Made by a program: the position numbers and the translations under genes. Positions 35,836 through 45,164 of a DNA stretch of 64,000 nucleotides are shown piece after piece. The stretch spans positions 2,976,001-3,040,000 of the forward strand of contig NZ_CP073104.1 in the NCBI RefSeq assembly GCF_018138145.1, read 5' to 3'. This DNA is from Pseudomonas sp. SCA2728.1_7. GTDB lineage: Bacteria > Pseudomonadota > Gammaproteobacteria > Pseudomonadales > Pseudomonadaceae. The first letter of the stretch is position 1. The number at the start of each line of letters is the position of its first letter. The notes under the pieces were generated by a model. The model did not search any database. It was not told the DNA's origin and saw only the letters and a list, made by a program, of their open reading frames with translations.

Positions 35836-36738
35836 TCAAGCCAACTTTCCCTGTACCGGCGCCACCACCGCTTTCGGTTTACGAAACACCAGCACGTTGC
35901 CCAGCATCACTAACACCAGACCGACCAGCGCCGGCGCTGTCCACTGATAACCTTCAGCAAATGCCGAGACGTTCAGCGCCACAACCGGGAACAGCACGGT
36001 GCAGTAAGCCGCGCGCTCCGGGCCCATGCGTCCGACCAGCGTCAGATACGCAGTGAAACCGATCACTGAACCCGGGATTACCAGATACAGCAGCGCACCG
36101 ACGTAACGCGGGCTCCAATCCATGTCGAACGGAATGCCCTTGACCAGGCACCACACCGACAACATCGCCGCCCCATAGGCCATGCCCCAGGCGTTGGTAG
36201 TCAGCGGTCTGAGTCCGGCCTTCTGCTGCAGACTCGAAAGCATGTTGCCCGCCGAGAAACACAAGGTGCCGCACAACGCCAGGCCCAGACCGAGCAAGGT
36301 TTGCGGGCTGGCCTGATGCCCGGCCAATTCCGGCCAGAACAACATGCCCAACCCAAACAACCCAAGCGCACCGCCCATCAGCACATTGCGTGCGATGCGC
36401 TGGCCAAAGAACACTCGCGCATTCAGCGCGTTCCACAACGTCGCAGTAGAGAACACCACTGCAACCAGACCGCTGGGGATCCACTGACTGGCGGTCAGGA
36501 AGCACATGAAGTTGACGCAGAACAGACACAACCCCTGCGCCACGCAGATCAAATGCCCACGGCGGTTCATCGGTTGCAGGCGCCGGCTGAGCAGCAACAG
36601 CACAAACAGCACCAACGCGGCGAGGCCGAAGCGATAGACGATCGACACCGGAATTGCCACCAGGCCCAGTTGCCATTTCAGGGCAATCCACGTGGTGCCC
36701 CAGATCAGCACGGTCAGCAAATACAACGACAGGTTCAT
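35836..36738 (-). CDS. EamA-family (DMT) transporter
   Basis: A 300-residue inner-membrane protein with ten hydrophobic segments, the usual size of the drug/metabolite transporter superfamily. It starts MNLSLYLLTVLIWGTTWIAL, and this ATG has GGAG upstream; the longer open frame is not used. It likely exports amino acids or other metabolites. The AraC-family gene is divergent with a 139-base gap and probably regulates it. Confidence 0.9.
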   Translation of the reverse strand: MNLSLYLLTVLIWGTTWIALKWQLGLVAIPVSIVYRFGLAALVLFVLLLLSRRLQPMNRRGHLICVAQGLCLFCVNFMCFLTASQWIPSGLVAVVFSTATLWNALNARVFFGQRIARNVLMGGALGLFGLGMLFWPELAGHQASPQTLLGLGLALCGTLCFSAGNMLSSLQQKAGLRPLTTNAWGMAYGAAMLSVWCLVKGIPFDMDWSPRYVGALLYLVIPGSVIGFTAYLTLVGRMGPERAAYCTVLFPVVALNVSAFAEGYQWTAPALVGLVLVMLGNVLVFRKPKAVVAPVQGKLA

Positions 36739-36877
36739 GGCACACACTCCTCGATAGGCCTTGAGTGTCTGCCCGGGCGGGCGTTGCGCGCTTGCAGATT
36801 CTTGCGCTTTTGTCTGGCGGGAGGCTGGCAGCGCGGCGCCCACGGAGTAGGATGCAAGGCGTTGAAGAGAACCGACC

Positions 36878-37753
36878 ATGGCCGCCATCGATACCCTGCA
36901 AGTCTTTCAAGCGTTAAACAGCTCGCCGAACGCACGCCTTGTGCACAGCGCCGAGCTCGGTGACGGCTTGTCTGCCGCTTTGTGGACCAACCACCACGAT
37001 GCGCAGGATTATGAAGCGCCGAGCCACCACACCCTGTCCTGCTATATCGCCGGTGGTACCGGCACATTCCGTCGCGATCAACCCGGTCAAAAAGGCGGGC
37101 CGGACAAGCTGTGCATCCTGCCGGCCGATCACGAGTCAGGCTGGGTGATCAACGGCGATATTCGCTTGGCGCACCTGTATTTCAGCGCCGAACAATTTGC
37201 CCTCGGTTGCGTCACGCTGCTGGATCGCGAACCCCGTGAGATGCAATTGCGCGAGCAGACCTTCCTCGAAGACCCACAACAGGCACAACGCTTCCGGCAG
37301 TTGCTGACGCTGAATTGGGACGAGCCAGCCGAGCGTCTGCTAACCAGCAGCCTCGCCCATGAATTGATCAGCCACACTTTGCTCAGTCAGGTCGGCGCAC
37401 GTCAGGGTTTGCGTTTGAAGGGCGGGCTCGCACCGCATCAGCGTCGGCAATTGGTGGAGTTCATCGACACTCAGTTGGCCGAGCCGATTAGCCTGGGGCA
37501 ACTGGCCGGGTTGTGCGCGCTGTCGGAATACCACTTTGCGCGGATGTTCCGGACGAGTTTCGGCCTGCCGCCGCATCAATATGTGCTGGCGCGGCGCTTG
37601 AGCCGCGCGCGGGAGTTGTTGCGCGGGACGGCGTTGCCGTTGGGCGAGATTGCGCTGTCGTGCGGGTTTGCCAGTGCCAGTCATTTCACTAATCGGTTCA
37701 AGCAGGTGTTGGGCGGGACGCCGGGAGAGTATCGGCAGGCGTTTTTGCGTTGA
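36878..37753 (+). CDS. AraC-family transcriptional regulator
   Basis: A 291-residue protein with an N-terminal cupin-like sensor and a C-terminal AraC/XylS domain. The two helix-turn-helix units are at ISLGQLAGLCALSEYHFARM and LPLGEIALSCGFASASHFTN, followed by FKQVLGGTPGEYRQAF. It is divergent from the EamA transporter gene, its likely target. Confidence 0.92.
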   Translation: MAAIDTLQVFQALNSSPNARLVHSAELGDGLSAALWTNHHDAQDYEAPSHHTLSCYIAGGTGTFRRDQPGQKGGPDKLCILPADHESGWVINGDIRLAHLYFSAEQFALGCVTLLDREPREMQLREQTFLEDPQQAQRFRQLLTLNWDEPAERLLTSSLAHELISHTLLSQVGARQGLRLKGGLAPHQRRQLVEFIDTQLAEPISLGQLAGLCALSEYHFARMFRTSFGLPPHQYVLARRLSRARELLRGTALPLGEIALSCGFASASHFTNRFKQVLGGTPGEYRQAFLR

Positions 37754-37761
37754 GCCCTTTT

Positions 37762-38072
37762 CCCCTCACCCCAGCCCTCTCCCGGAGGGAGAGGGAGCCG
37801 ACCGAGGTGTCTGGCGCTATACGTCGACCTGAACCACCGAATCGATTATGGATTCGGTAAAGATCGATCACGTCGGCGCAGTTCTCCAATATCCCCCAAT
37901 CAATCCCCTCTCCTTGAGGGAGAGGGGCCCGACCGAGGTGTCTGGCGTTATACATCGACCTGAATAACCGAGTCGATTATGGATTCGGTAAAGATCGATC
38001 ACGTCGGCGGAGTTCTCCAATATCCCACAGTCAGTCCCCTCTCCCTCGGGGAGAGGGTTAGGGTGAGGGGCT
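37762..38072. repeat. CCCTCTCCC-type palindromic element, copy 4
   Basis: It begins CCCCTCACCCCAGCCCTCTC and ends inverted as GAGAGGGTTAGGGTGAGGGG. Two units of about 150 bases share GACCGAGGTGTCTGGCG, CGACCTGAA and TCGATTATGGATTCGGTAAA. It lies between the AraC gene and the convergent siderophore receptor gene. Confidence 0.88.
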
Positions 38073-38084
38073 TCTGATCTTGCC

Positions 38085-40514
38085 TTAAAACTCTAGGGTG
38101 CTGGACAGCGATACCTGTCGCGAATCGCCCATCGACACAAAGAACCGGCTCGCCGCCGAGGTGTAATACGTGCGATCAAACAGGTTCTTCACATTGAGCT
38201 GAAACTTGACCTTCTGCCCCTCGACTTTGGTGTCGTAAGTGGCAAATGCATCAGCCACGGTATAACTCGGCAAGTCGAAATCGTTGACCGCGTTCCCCGC
38301 ACGTTCACCGACATAACGCGCTCCAGCCCCTACGCGCAACTGGTCACCGCCAATCACACTGCCGAAGTCATACACCGCCGACAACGAGCCGGAATTCTTC
38401 GCCACGTTTTGCAGGCGCTTGCCTTTATAGTCCGGGTCTTCGGTGACTTCGGCATCGGTGTAGGCGTAGCTGCCAATCATGCTCCAGTGATCGCTCAACT
38501 GACCGGTCAGGTCCATTTCCAGACCGCGCGAACGCACCTCACCGGCCGCGCTGTAGATCGTCGTCGGGCCTTCGGAGTTGGCCACCAGCACGTTACGTTT
38601 CTTGATGTCGAACAACGCAATGTTGCCGGTCACACGCCCCGGCAGATCCAGGCGCGCACCGAGCTCCCACGACTTGGCTTCTTCCGGCGCGATGCTGCCG
38701 TCGAGCACGGTGCTGCTGCCGCTCAGCGGGGCGATGGTCGAGTTGGGTTTGAACGATTCGGTGTAGCTGCCGTAGAACGACAAGGCGTCGGTGTAGCGAT
38801 ACACCAGACCGGCGCGCGGCACCCACTTCTGTCCGTTGCTGTCGGTGTTGGCTTTGAACGGCACGCCTTTGCCGGCGTACTGGTCGTACTCCTGGAAGCG
38901 CCCGCCGGCGACCAGAATCCACTGGTCGTTGAGGTGAATCGAGTCCTGCATGAACACCGAATCGCTGCGCAGTTCATCGGTCTGCGCACTATCGGGAGCG
39001 CTGACCGTCGTACCGGCGACTTCGCGGCCATACACCGGATTGAGGTAACTGAAGGTGGTCAGGCTTTTCTGCCGGATCAGGTCCTCGCGGTAGATCTTGC
39101 GGTACTCGTCATCAACGCCGAAAACGAGGTCATGCTGCATGCCCAGCACGTTGACCTTGCCTTCGAGACTGGCGGTGGTGAAACGGTCAGTGCTGATCGC
39201 GTTCTGGGTGCCGTCCATGCTGCGGGTCAGCGTGCCTTTTTTGGTGTCGATGGCGGTCACGCGGACTTGGCTGGCGTCGTAGGTTTCGCGGTTCCAGCTG
39301 TAGCCGAAATGCGCTTTCCAGTCGTCGTTGAGTTCGTGATCGGCTTCAAAGTGATACAGATCCGAACGGCCTTCCATGTTGTTGAACGGCTCGTCGAGAC
39401 GCTCTTTGCGCGAGATGTCCAGCGGGTGATTGGTGCGCGGATCGATCAGCGTACCGCGATCGAAAGGCGTGAGAAATTCGCGGTGTTCGTAGGCAAACAA
39501 CAGCTTGGTGCTCTCACCGAACCAGGCCAGCGACGGGGCGATCAGGGTTTCACGGTGGGTGCCGAAGTTGCGCCAGTAATCTTCGTCTTCGTGATCGAGC
39601 ACCATGCGGTAGGCCAGCCCGGAATCGCCCAACGGGCCGGTGCTGTCGAGGCTGCCGCCGCTACCGTTCTTGCCCTCGCCGTAGGTTGAGCCGCGTAAGG
39701 TCAGGGCGTTGTACTGCGTCAGTTCGGGCTTCTTGCTGACCAGGTTGACCACGCCGCCCGGGTCTTGAATGCCGTACAGCAACGAAGCCGGGCCTTTGAG
39801 CACTTCAACCCGATCAACGGTGGCGTTCATGCCACGGCCCTGCACGATCGGCATGCCGTCGCGCATGATCGAGCCGTTGCGGTTGTCACCGAAACCGCGG
39901 GTCATCACCGAATCCTGAGTGCTGCCCAAGGTGTTGCCCTGGGTGATGCCGCTGACATTGGCCAGTGCATCGTCAAGATTGCGCGGCGCCTGATCACGGA
40001 TGACTTGCGCCGGGATAACGTTGACGGTCTGCGGGATTTCCTGCAACGACGCCGAAGAACGCATCACCGAACTGGTTTCCGGCGGCTGATAGCTCATCGA
40101 TTCGTCGCGCAGTGAAGTGATGGTGGTGGCGCCGAGGTTCAACGCGCCTTCGGTGGGTTTGGGCTCCAGTGCGAGCGTGTGGCTATCGGTACGGCGGAAG
40201 TTGAGGCCAGAGCCACTGAGCAAGCGTTGCAGCGCCTGTTCGGCACTCATCTGGCCATTGACGGCCGGCGCGGTGAGGCCGTACGGCGCTTCGTCGGTGT
40301 AGACCACGCTTTGCCCGGTGACGCGGCTGAAGTCACTCAAGGCTTGCGGCAGCGGTTTGGCGGCCAGGGAAAAATTGAACTGCTTTTGCGCCTGGCTGCT
40401 GACGGTTTCAGCGGCCAGAGACACGCTCATCGGCAGCAATGCCAATGCCGAAAAACTCAATGCCGACACGCCCAACCACTGTTTGACCGAACCCGATTTT
40501 GCCCTGGACTTCAT
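38085..40514 (-). CDS. TonB-dependent siderophore receptor with signalling domain
   Basis: An 809-residue outer-membrane receptor. After a signal peptide (ending near LAAETV) comes an STN secretin/TonB N-terminal domain (about 45-120: FNFSLAAKPLPQALSDFSRV), then the plug (QEIPQTVNVIPAQVI, RVEVLKGPASLLYG, GGVVNLVSKKP) and a 22-strand barrel ending in LSSTLEF. The STN domain transmits the ligand signal to the FecR protein encoded just upstream (41.7 kb). The siderophore is not identifiable; hydroxamate receptors of the FiuA/FoxA type are similar in layout. Confidence 0.93.
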   Translation of the reverse strand: MKSRAKSGSVKQWLGVSALSFSALALLPMSVSLAAETVSSQAQKQFNFSLAAKPLPQALSDFSRVTGQSVVYTDEAPYGLTAPAVNGQMSAEQALQRLLSGSGLNFRRTDSHTLALEPKPTEGALNLGATTITSLRDESMSYQPPETSSVMRSSASLQEIPQTVNVIPAQVIRDQAPRNLDDALANVSGITQGNTLGSTQDSVMTRGFGDNRNGSIMRDGMPIVQGRGMNATVDRVEVLKGPASLLYGIQDPGGVVNLVSKKPELTQYNALTLRGSTYGEGKNGSGGSLDSTGPLGDSGLAYRMVLDHEDEDYWRNFGTHRETLIAPSLAWFGESTKLLFAYEHREFLTPFDRGTLIDPRTNHPLDISRKERLDEPFNNMEGRSDLYHFEADHELNDDWKAHFGYSWNRETYDASQVRVTAIDTKKGTLTRSMDGTQNAISTDRFTTASLEGKVNVLGMQHDLVFGVDDEYRKIYREDLIRQKSLTTFSYLNPVYGREVAGTTVSAPDSAQTDELRSDSVFMQDSIHLNDQWILVAGGRFQEYDQYAGKGVPFKANTDSNGQKWVPRAGLVYRYTDALSFYGSYTESFKPNSTIAPLSGSSTVLDGSIAPEEAKSWELGARLDLPGRVTGNIALFDIKKRNVLVANSEGPTTIYSAAGEVRSRGLEMDLTGQLSDHWSMIGSYAYTDAEVTEDPDYKGKRLQNVAKNSGSLSAVYDFGSVIGGDQLRVGAGARYVGERAGNAVNDFDLPSYTVADAFATYDTKVEGQKVKFQLNVKNLFDRTYYTSAASRFFVSMGDSRQVSLSSTLEF

Positions 40515-40639
40515 GACTCAATGACCTGTGTAGAACCGCAACGGATGCGAATGACTCGCAGTTTCAGTCACTACACGGATGGGGCTTGGGTTTACCTCAC
40601 CAACATTTGAAAATTATTTTTTGTGGTGTTCGATCGGGC

Positions 40640-40711
40640 GCCATCGCGAGCAGGCTCACTCCTACATTTGGAATGCGTTCCCTTGTAGGAGTGAGCCTGC
40701 TCGCGATGGCT
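40640..40711. repeat. REPIN between FecR and receptor genes
   Basis: Arms CCATCGCGAGCAGGCTCACT and AGTGAGCCTGCTCGCGATGG separated by about 25 bases; it sits upstream of the receptor gene, in its promoter interval. Confidence 0.9.
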
Positions 40712-40719
40712 TTAGCGCC

Positions 40720-41709
40720 TCAACGCAAAATAATCAGATGCCCCAACACCTGATGCTGCTCAAATCCCATCACCCCTTGCAGTGAACTGAGCACCGCGTG
40801 CGGATCCTTGCTCGGAAAACTGCCACTGACCTTGCGCGCCGCCAGCTCATCGTTGAGCAATACAATCCGCCCCGGGTAATAACGCCGCAGATCGTCCACC
40901 ACATCGCCCAGCGTCGACTTGTAATAAGTCAGCCAGCCCTGACGCCAGGCCAGTTGCGCTTCGCTGTCCACCGCGTGAAGCTTTTGCGCCGTGCCTTCGC
41001 CGTAAGCAACCTGCTGACCAGCGGTGAGAACCTGCTGTTCGCCGTCGCGATCCGCCGTCACCCCAACGCGTCCGGACAACACCGTGACCTGCGCGCCATG
41101 CGGTTGCAGTCGCACTTCGAACTGCGTGCCGAGCACCCGCGCCTCGCCCTTTTCGGCCTCCACCACAAACGGCTCGCCAGTGTGCGTTACCGTGAAAAAA
41201 CCGGCACCACGACGCAACTGAACATGTCGCTCGCCCTGACTGAAATCCACGGCAATCGCGCTATCGCCATCCAGCGTCACTTGCGATTGATCGGCGAGTA
41301 TCACCGTGCGGATTTCACCGGGCGCCGAGACATAATCCGCGCCCAGATCATCGATCCAGCGCTGCGGTTGCCAGCCGGTGCCGAGGCTGACCATCAGCAA
41401 AAGACACGCCGCCATCGCCAGCGCCCCCGACCAACGCAAAAGCTGCGGACGACGCGGGCGATCCATCGCATCGAGATAGCCCTGCAATGCCAAGGCCTCT
41501 TCATCGGCCAGCGTGCGCGCAGGGCTTTCGCTCAATTCCCAGAGCACTTGCGCCTGCGCATAGGCCTCGGCATGCGCCGGATCGGCACGCAGCCATTGAC
41601 TGAAGGTCAGTTGATCGCCGGCACTCGGCCGGTCATGCAACAGGCTCAGCCAGGCAAACGCAGCCTGCTCTTGCGCGGGCGTCGGAATAATGGAGTCGGA
41701 TGGCTTCAC
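40720..41709 (-). CDS. FecR-family anti-sigma / sigma regulator
   Basis: A 329-residue protein: an N-terminal cytoplasmic DUF4880-type segment (QEQAAFAWLSLLHDRPSAGD), one membrane span (ALAMAACLLLMVSLGTGW, about residues 90-107), and a periplasmic FecR domain (GEIRTVILADQSQVTLDGDS) with a C-terminal STN-like part. It relays receptor occupancy to the ECF sigma factor. Its start overlaps the sigma gene stop by four bases. Confidence 0.92.
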   Translation of the reverse strand: MKPSDSIIPTPAQEQAAFAWLSLLHDRPSAGDQLTFSQWLRADPAHAEAYAQAQVLWELSESPARTLADEEALALQGYLDAMDRPRRPQLLRWSGALAMAACLLLMVSLGTGWQPQRWIDDLGADYVSAPGEIRTVILADQSQVTLDGDSAIAVDFSQGERHVQLRRGAGFFTVTHTGEPFVVEAEKGEARVLGTQFEVRLQPHGAQVTVLSGRVGVTADRDGEQQVLTAGQQVAYGEGTAQKLHAVDSEAQLAWRQGWLTYYKSTLGDVVDDLRRYYPGRIVLLNDELAARKVSGSFPSKDPHAVLSSLQGVMGFEQHQVLGHLIILR

Positions 41710-42296
41710 GGTGCTTTCCCTGGCAGGCGTGGCGCGGGTTCGCGCAGGCTGGCCTTGCAGGCCTCGAGGGCGCGCATCATATGTTTTTCCACGGCACTTT
41801 GGGACAAGCCCATGGCTTTGGCGATGTCCGCGTATTTGCGGCCGTGGATGCGATTGAGCAAAAAGATCTGCCGGGTGCGCTCGGGCAAGGCGCGCAACGC
41901 CGCTTCGACATGCTTCAGATCATTGCCCGCTTCCAGCGCCGCTTGCGGTTCGCTGCCGTGGCTGTCCGGCGCGTCCGGTTGCCAGCCCTCGTTGACCCGC
42001 GTGCGCGTGCCTTCGCTGCGCAGATGATCGATGGCGATGTTGCCGGCGCAGCGCAAAAGATAGGTGCTGAGTTCTTCGACTTGCACCAGCGGCCGCCGCC
42101 AGAAACGCAGAAACAGGTCCTGCACCAGATCCGCCGCCGTCGCCCGGCAACCGACGCGGCGGTTCACCAGCGCCTCCATCTGCGAACGCTGGGACAGAAA
42201 AACCTGGAGAAAATGCGCACGCGCCCCGCGCGGCTCGTCGTCGCGGGAGTCCGGCGGCAGACCGATCAGCACTTCAGCACTGCGCCCATGCGGCAA
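41706..42296 (-). CDS. ECF sigma factor (FecI-like, iron)
   Basis: A 196-residue extracytoplasmic-function sigma factor. Region 2 is FLQVFLSQRSQMEALVNRRV through DLVQDLFLRFWRR, and region 4 is LPERTRQIFLLNRIHGRKYA with a helix-turn-helix at MGLSQSAVEKHMMRALEAC. With the FecR and receptor genes downstream it makes a cell-surface signalling system. It overlaps the DUF3325 gene by 23 bases, so it is likely on the same transcript as the membrane proteins upstream. Confidence 0.92.
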   Translation of the reverse strand: MPHGRSAEVLIGLPPDSRDDEPRGARAHFLQVFLSQRSQMEALVNRRVGCRATAADLVQDLFLRFWRRPLVQVEELSTYLLRCAGNIAIDHLRSEGTRTRVNEGWQPDAPDSHGSEPQAALEAGNDLKHVEAALRALPERTRQIFLLNRIHGRKYADIAKAMGLSQSAVEKHMMRALEACKASLREPAPRLPGKAP

Positions 42297-42600
42297 CCGG
42301 ACTGGCCAGCAGACTGACCCCGGCCAGTGCCAACGCCAGACGCGGGCGATACGGCAGCAGCAATACCAACGCCAGGGCGCTGAGCATCAGCACGGCGAAC
42401 CAGTCGACCAGGCCGAAACTCCAGCCGTTGGAGGTCACCGCCGCCCACAGCGAAAAGCCCAGCAGCAACCAGCCGGATAATGCCAGGCTCTGACGACGAC
42501 GCGCGGAAGGCTTGTGGCCGAGCAATTCATCGTGGTGGCGAGGCATCGACAGGCACAACGCGGTGAATCCGGCGTAAGTCAGCAACAAGGGCAAAAGCAT
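42274..42600 (-). CDS. DUF3325 membrane protein
   Basis: A 108-residue protein with three membrane helices, beginning MLLPLLLTYAGFTALCLSMP. DUF3325 genes accompany PepSY and DUF3649 genes in iron-siderophore loci. Its start touches the end of the PepSY gene and its end overlaps the sigma factor gene. Function unknown. Confidence 0.85.
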   Translation of the reverse strand: MLLPLLLTYAGFTALCLSMPRHHDELLGHKPSARRRQSLALSGWLLLGFSLWAAVTSNGWSFGLVDWFAVLMLSALALVLLLPYRPRLALALAGVSLLASPVAAWAQC

Positions 42601-44186
42601 CAGTTCGTCCCTTGCTCAAGAATGATCGGCTGGGCCTTTTCGCGACGAGGCTTTTTAACGCTGACCGTGTTGCCAGCGCGCTGCATTGTCCATGCGGCCC
42701 AAGCGAGGAAAAAACCTGTTGCGAGGCACGCCAGATCAAAACCGGCCAACGCCCAATCGCGCTGCAGCAAAGCCACGCCGAGATTCCAAGGGGTGGTCAG
42801 CGCATTGATCAGCGGCACCGCGACAAACAGCGCCGCCCCCAGCACAAGCTGTTCAACCCAGGCTTTGCGCCCCGGTCGTACCATCGCGTGCAGCACGCTC
42901 AGGCCCCAGGCCATGAAGAAAGCGTTCACCTCCCAATCTGCACGTCCGGCGAGATTCACCGGCAACAGACGATTGGCCAGGAAGAACACCGCCACCGCCG
43001 ACACCAGCCCGGCCATGCTGGCGATATTCAGCACTTCCACCAGCCGCAGGTCGAACGGCATCACGCCGCTCTTGGCATGTTTGAGTTGACGCTTGCCGAG
43101 CCAGATCACCAGCCCGGTGCCGATCATCGCGGTGCCGGCCAGCCCACAGATGAAATACAGCCAGCGCAACACCGACCCGGCAAAGTGGCCCATGTGCAAA
43201 CCATAGAACGCGCCACCCACCGCCATCGCCAGCGGCTGCTCCGGTGTGCTGCCGAGCATCTGCCCGGTCACACCGTTGAAGGTCACGGCACGGCCAAAAT
43301 CATGCACCACGCGATCACCCGCGCGGGACAGCACCACGGTGGCATTGGCATCACCCGGATTACTCACCGACAGACGCGCCGTGTGGCCGCCCGACCATTG
43401 CTCGCGGGCCTTGCTCAACAGCGGCGCCATCGCCGCCAGCGGCGCAGCGATATCGGCGCGCTCCGGGGTTTTCGAGGCGGGAAAAACTTCGTCATAGAAC
43501 GTGCGCACGTCACTGCCGTAAGACGCGACGATGCTCGCCGGCATGACCATCGACATGAAAATCACCAGGCTGCTGTAGGTGATCATCAAGTGAAACGGCA
43601 GCACCAGTACGCCCACCGCGTTATGCCCGTCGAGCCAGGAGCGCTGGCCCTTGCGCGGGCGGAAGGTGAAGAAGTCCTTGAAGATTTTCTTGTGGGTGAT
43701 GATTCCGGTGATCAACGCGACAAACATCACCATCGCAGCAATGGTCGATAGCCAACGGCCCCACGGATAAGGCATTTGCAACTGGAAGTGGAAACGGTAG
43801 AAGAACTCGCCGCCCATGCTTGCGCGGCCCTGCACTTCGGCGCCGGTTTGCGCATCGAGGGTTTTCGATTCAAAGCGCCCGCGCTCGCCGGGATTGGCCG
43901 GCGCTTGTTGCCAACGCACGGTGAGGCCGGGATCCCGGGCATCGGGCAAATCGATCAGCCAGCGTGACGCGCCGGCCGCGTGTTGCTGCAGATAATCCTG
44001 AGCCAGTGTCAGACTCGTCTCGGCACTCACCGATCGCGCGGGGATTTCCGGCTGCATCCAGTGGCTGATTTCATCCTTGAAATACGCCAGCGTCCCGGTC
44101 AGAAAAATCGCGAACAGCAACCAGCCGAACAGCAGTCCGGCCCAGGTGTGCAGCCAGGCCATCGCCTGACGAAAGCCCTCTTTCAT
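42600..44186 (-). CDS. PepSY-domain membrane protein (siderophore-iron reductase type)
   Basis: A 528-residue inner-membrane protein with a PepSY-associated helix at the start (MAWLHTWAGLLFGWLLFAIF), a periplasmic region of about 150 residues, and further helices with paired histidines (e.g. DGHNAVGVLVLPFHLMI, FYGLHMGHFAG). Such proteins are thought to reduce iron from siderophores in the periplasm. I chose the ATG at 44186, which overlaps the DUF3649 stop by four bases; a longer frame exists but reads through that gene. Confidence 0.88.
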   Translation of the reverse strand: MKEGFRQAMAWLHTWAGLLFGWLLFAIFLTGTLAYFKDEISHWMQPEIPARSVSAETSLTLAQDYLQQHAAGASRWLIDLPDARDPGLTVRWQQAPANPGERGRFESKTLDAQTGAEVQGRASMGGEFFYRFHFQLQMPYPWGRWLSTIAAMVMFVALITGIITHKKIFKDFFTFRPRKGQRSWLDGHNAVGVLVLPFHLMITYSSLVIFMSMVMPASIVASYGSDVRTFYDEVFPASKTPERADIAAPLAAMAPLLSKAREQWSGGHTARLSVSNPGDANATVVLSRAGDRVVHDFGRAVTFNGVTGQMLGSTPEQPLAMAVGGAFYGLHMGHFAGSVLRWLYFICGLAGTAMIGTGLVIWLGKRQLKHAKSGVMPFDLRLVEVLNIASMAGLVSAVAVFFLANRLLPVNLAGRADWEVNAFFMAWGLSVLHAMVRPGRKAWVEQLVLGAALFVAVPLINALTTPWNLGVALLQRDWALAGFDLACLATGFFLAWAAWTMQRAGNTVSVKKPRREKAQPIILEQGTN

Positions 44187-44488
44187 GCCAGGCCCAATCC
44201 ACGTGCCGCGCCGGAAATGGTTGCCAGAATCACGCTCGGCACCAGCAAGCCAACCCAGGCCGACCACGCCGTACGGCAGGCAAAACACCAGAGCACCGCC
44301 ACCAGATAGACCAGAAAGGAAATGGTCATGCCAGTCACCACCGCTTCGGCTCGGCTCAACGGCAGCCACAGCGTCAGGGTGACACTGGCCAGCGCCGCGA
44401 CGAGATAGCCGCCAAACACCGCGGCCAGCACCCGAGAGGTGACGGCCAGACGATAGGACATGGGAAGTGTGGCGAGTTTGCCTTTCAT
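44183..44488 (-). CDS. DUF3649 membrane protein
   Basis: A 101-residue protein with three hydrophobic segments, starting MKGKLATLPMSYRLAVTSRV. DUF3649 proteins occur with PepSY and DUF3325 proteins in iron-uptake operons. It is the first gene of the leftward iron operon, just downstream of a Fur-like box. A longer frame upstream would cross that box and is rejected. Confidence 0.85.
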   Translation of the reverse strand: MKGKLATLPMSYRLAVTSRVLAAVFGGYLVAALASVTLTLWLPLSRAEAVVTGMTISFLVYLVAVLWCFACRTAWSAWVGLLVPSVILATISGAARGLGLA

Positions 44489-44545
44489 GTTTCGACCCTG
44501 AAACGAAAAACGTCCGACCGATAAGCCGAACCTGAGGCGAGCAAT

Positions 44546-44564
44546 ATTAATGATAAATATTCTC
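44546..44564. promoter_or_regulatory. Fur-like box between two divergent iron operons
   Basis: ATTAATGATAAATATTCTC matches the 19-base Fur consensus (GATAATGATAATCATTATC) at 14 positions. It lies between the DUF3649-led operon (leftward) and the fecI gene (rightward), so iron-loaded Fur may repress both. Confidence 0.65.
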
Positions 44565-44675
44565 ATACGCAAAAGCATCTGATTGCCGGTTGAGCGTTTC
44601 GCCCCCTACAATGCGAACAGTTCTTGTTCTCTAACGTACTCTCTACCGCGTCAAGAAAGCGCCCGGAGTCCACCG

Positions 44676-45164
44676 TTGTCGTCCGCCCATCCCGTCGAAT
44701 CGCTCTATCAGGCTCATCACAGTTGGCTGACTGGCTGGCTACGGCGCAAGCTCGGCTGCCCGGACAGCGCGGCGGATCTGGCCCAGGACACGTTTATCAA
44801 GGTGCTGACCGCCCGCGAACCGCCGGTGATCATCGAGCCGCGCGCCTTTCTGACGACGTTGGCCAAGCGCGTTCTGTTCAATCATTACCGCCGTCAGGAT
44901 GTCGAACGCGCTTACCTCGACACCTTGGCGCAGATGCCGGACATGGTCGCGCCGTCGGAAGAAGACAAGGCGATCATTCTGCAAACCCTGATGGAACTGG
45001 ATGAGTTGCTCGATGGTTTGCCGCGCCAGGTCAAACGCGCCTTTTTGCTGGCGCAGGTCGATGGTCTGACTTATCCACAGATTGCTGGCGAACTGGGCAT
45101 TTCCGTGGCCACGGTTAAACGGCATTTGAACAAAGCGGCGATGCGCTGCTATTTCGCCCTATGA
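44676..45164 (+). CDS. fecI: ECF sigma factor FecI
   Basis: A 162-residue sigma factor: region 2 in ESLYQAHHSWLTGWLRRKLG and DLAQDTFIKVL, region 4 with AGELGISVATVKRHLNKAAM. It should direct RNA polymerase to the fecA promoter when ferric citrate is sensed. I chose the TTG at 44676 with GGAG seven bases upstream, giving MSSAHPVESLY; the longer frame would run through the promoter. Its stop overlaps the fecR start. Confidence 0.92.
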   Translation: MSSAHPVESLYQAHHSWLTGWLRRKLGCPDSAADLAQDTFIKVLTAREPPVIIEPRAFLTTLAKRVLFNHYRRQDVERAYLDTLAQMPDMVAPSEEDKAIILQTLMELDELLDGLPRQVKRAFLLAQVDGLTYPQIAGELGISVATVKRHLNKAAMRCYFAL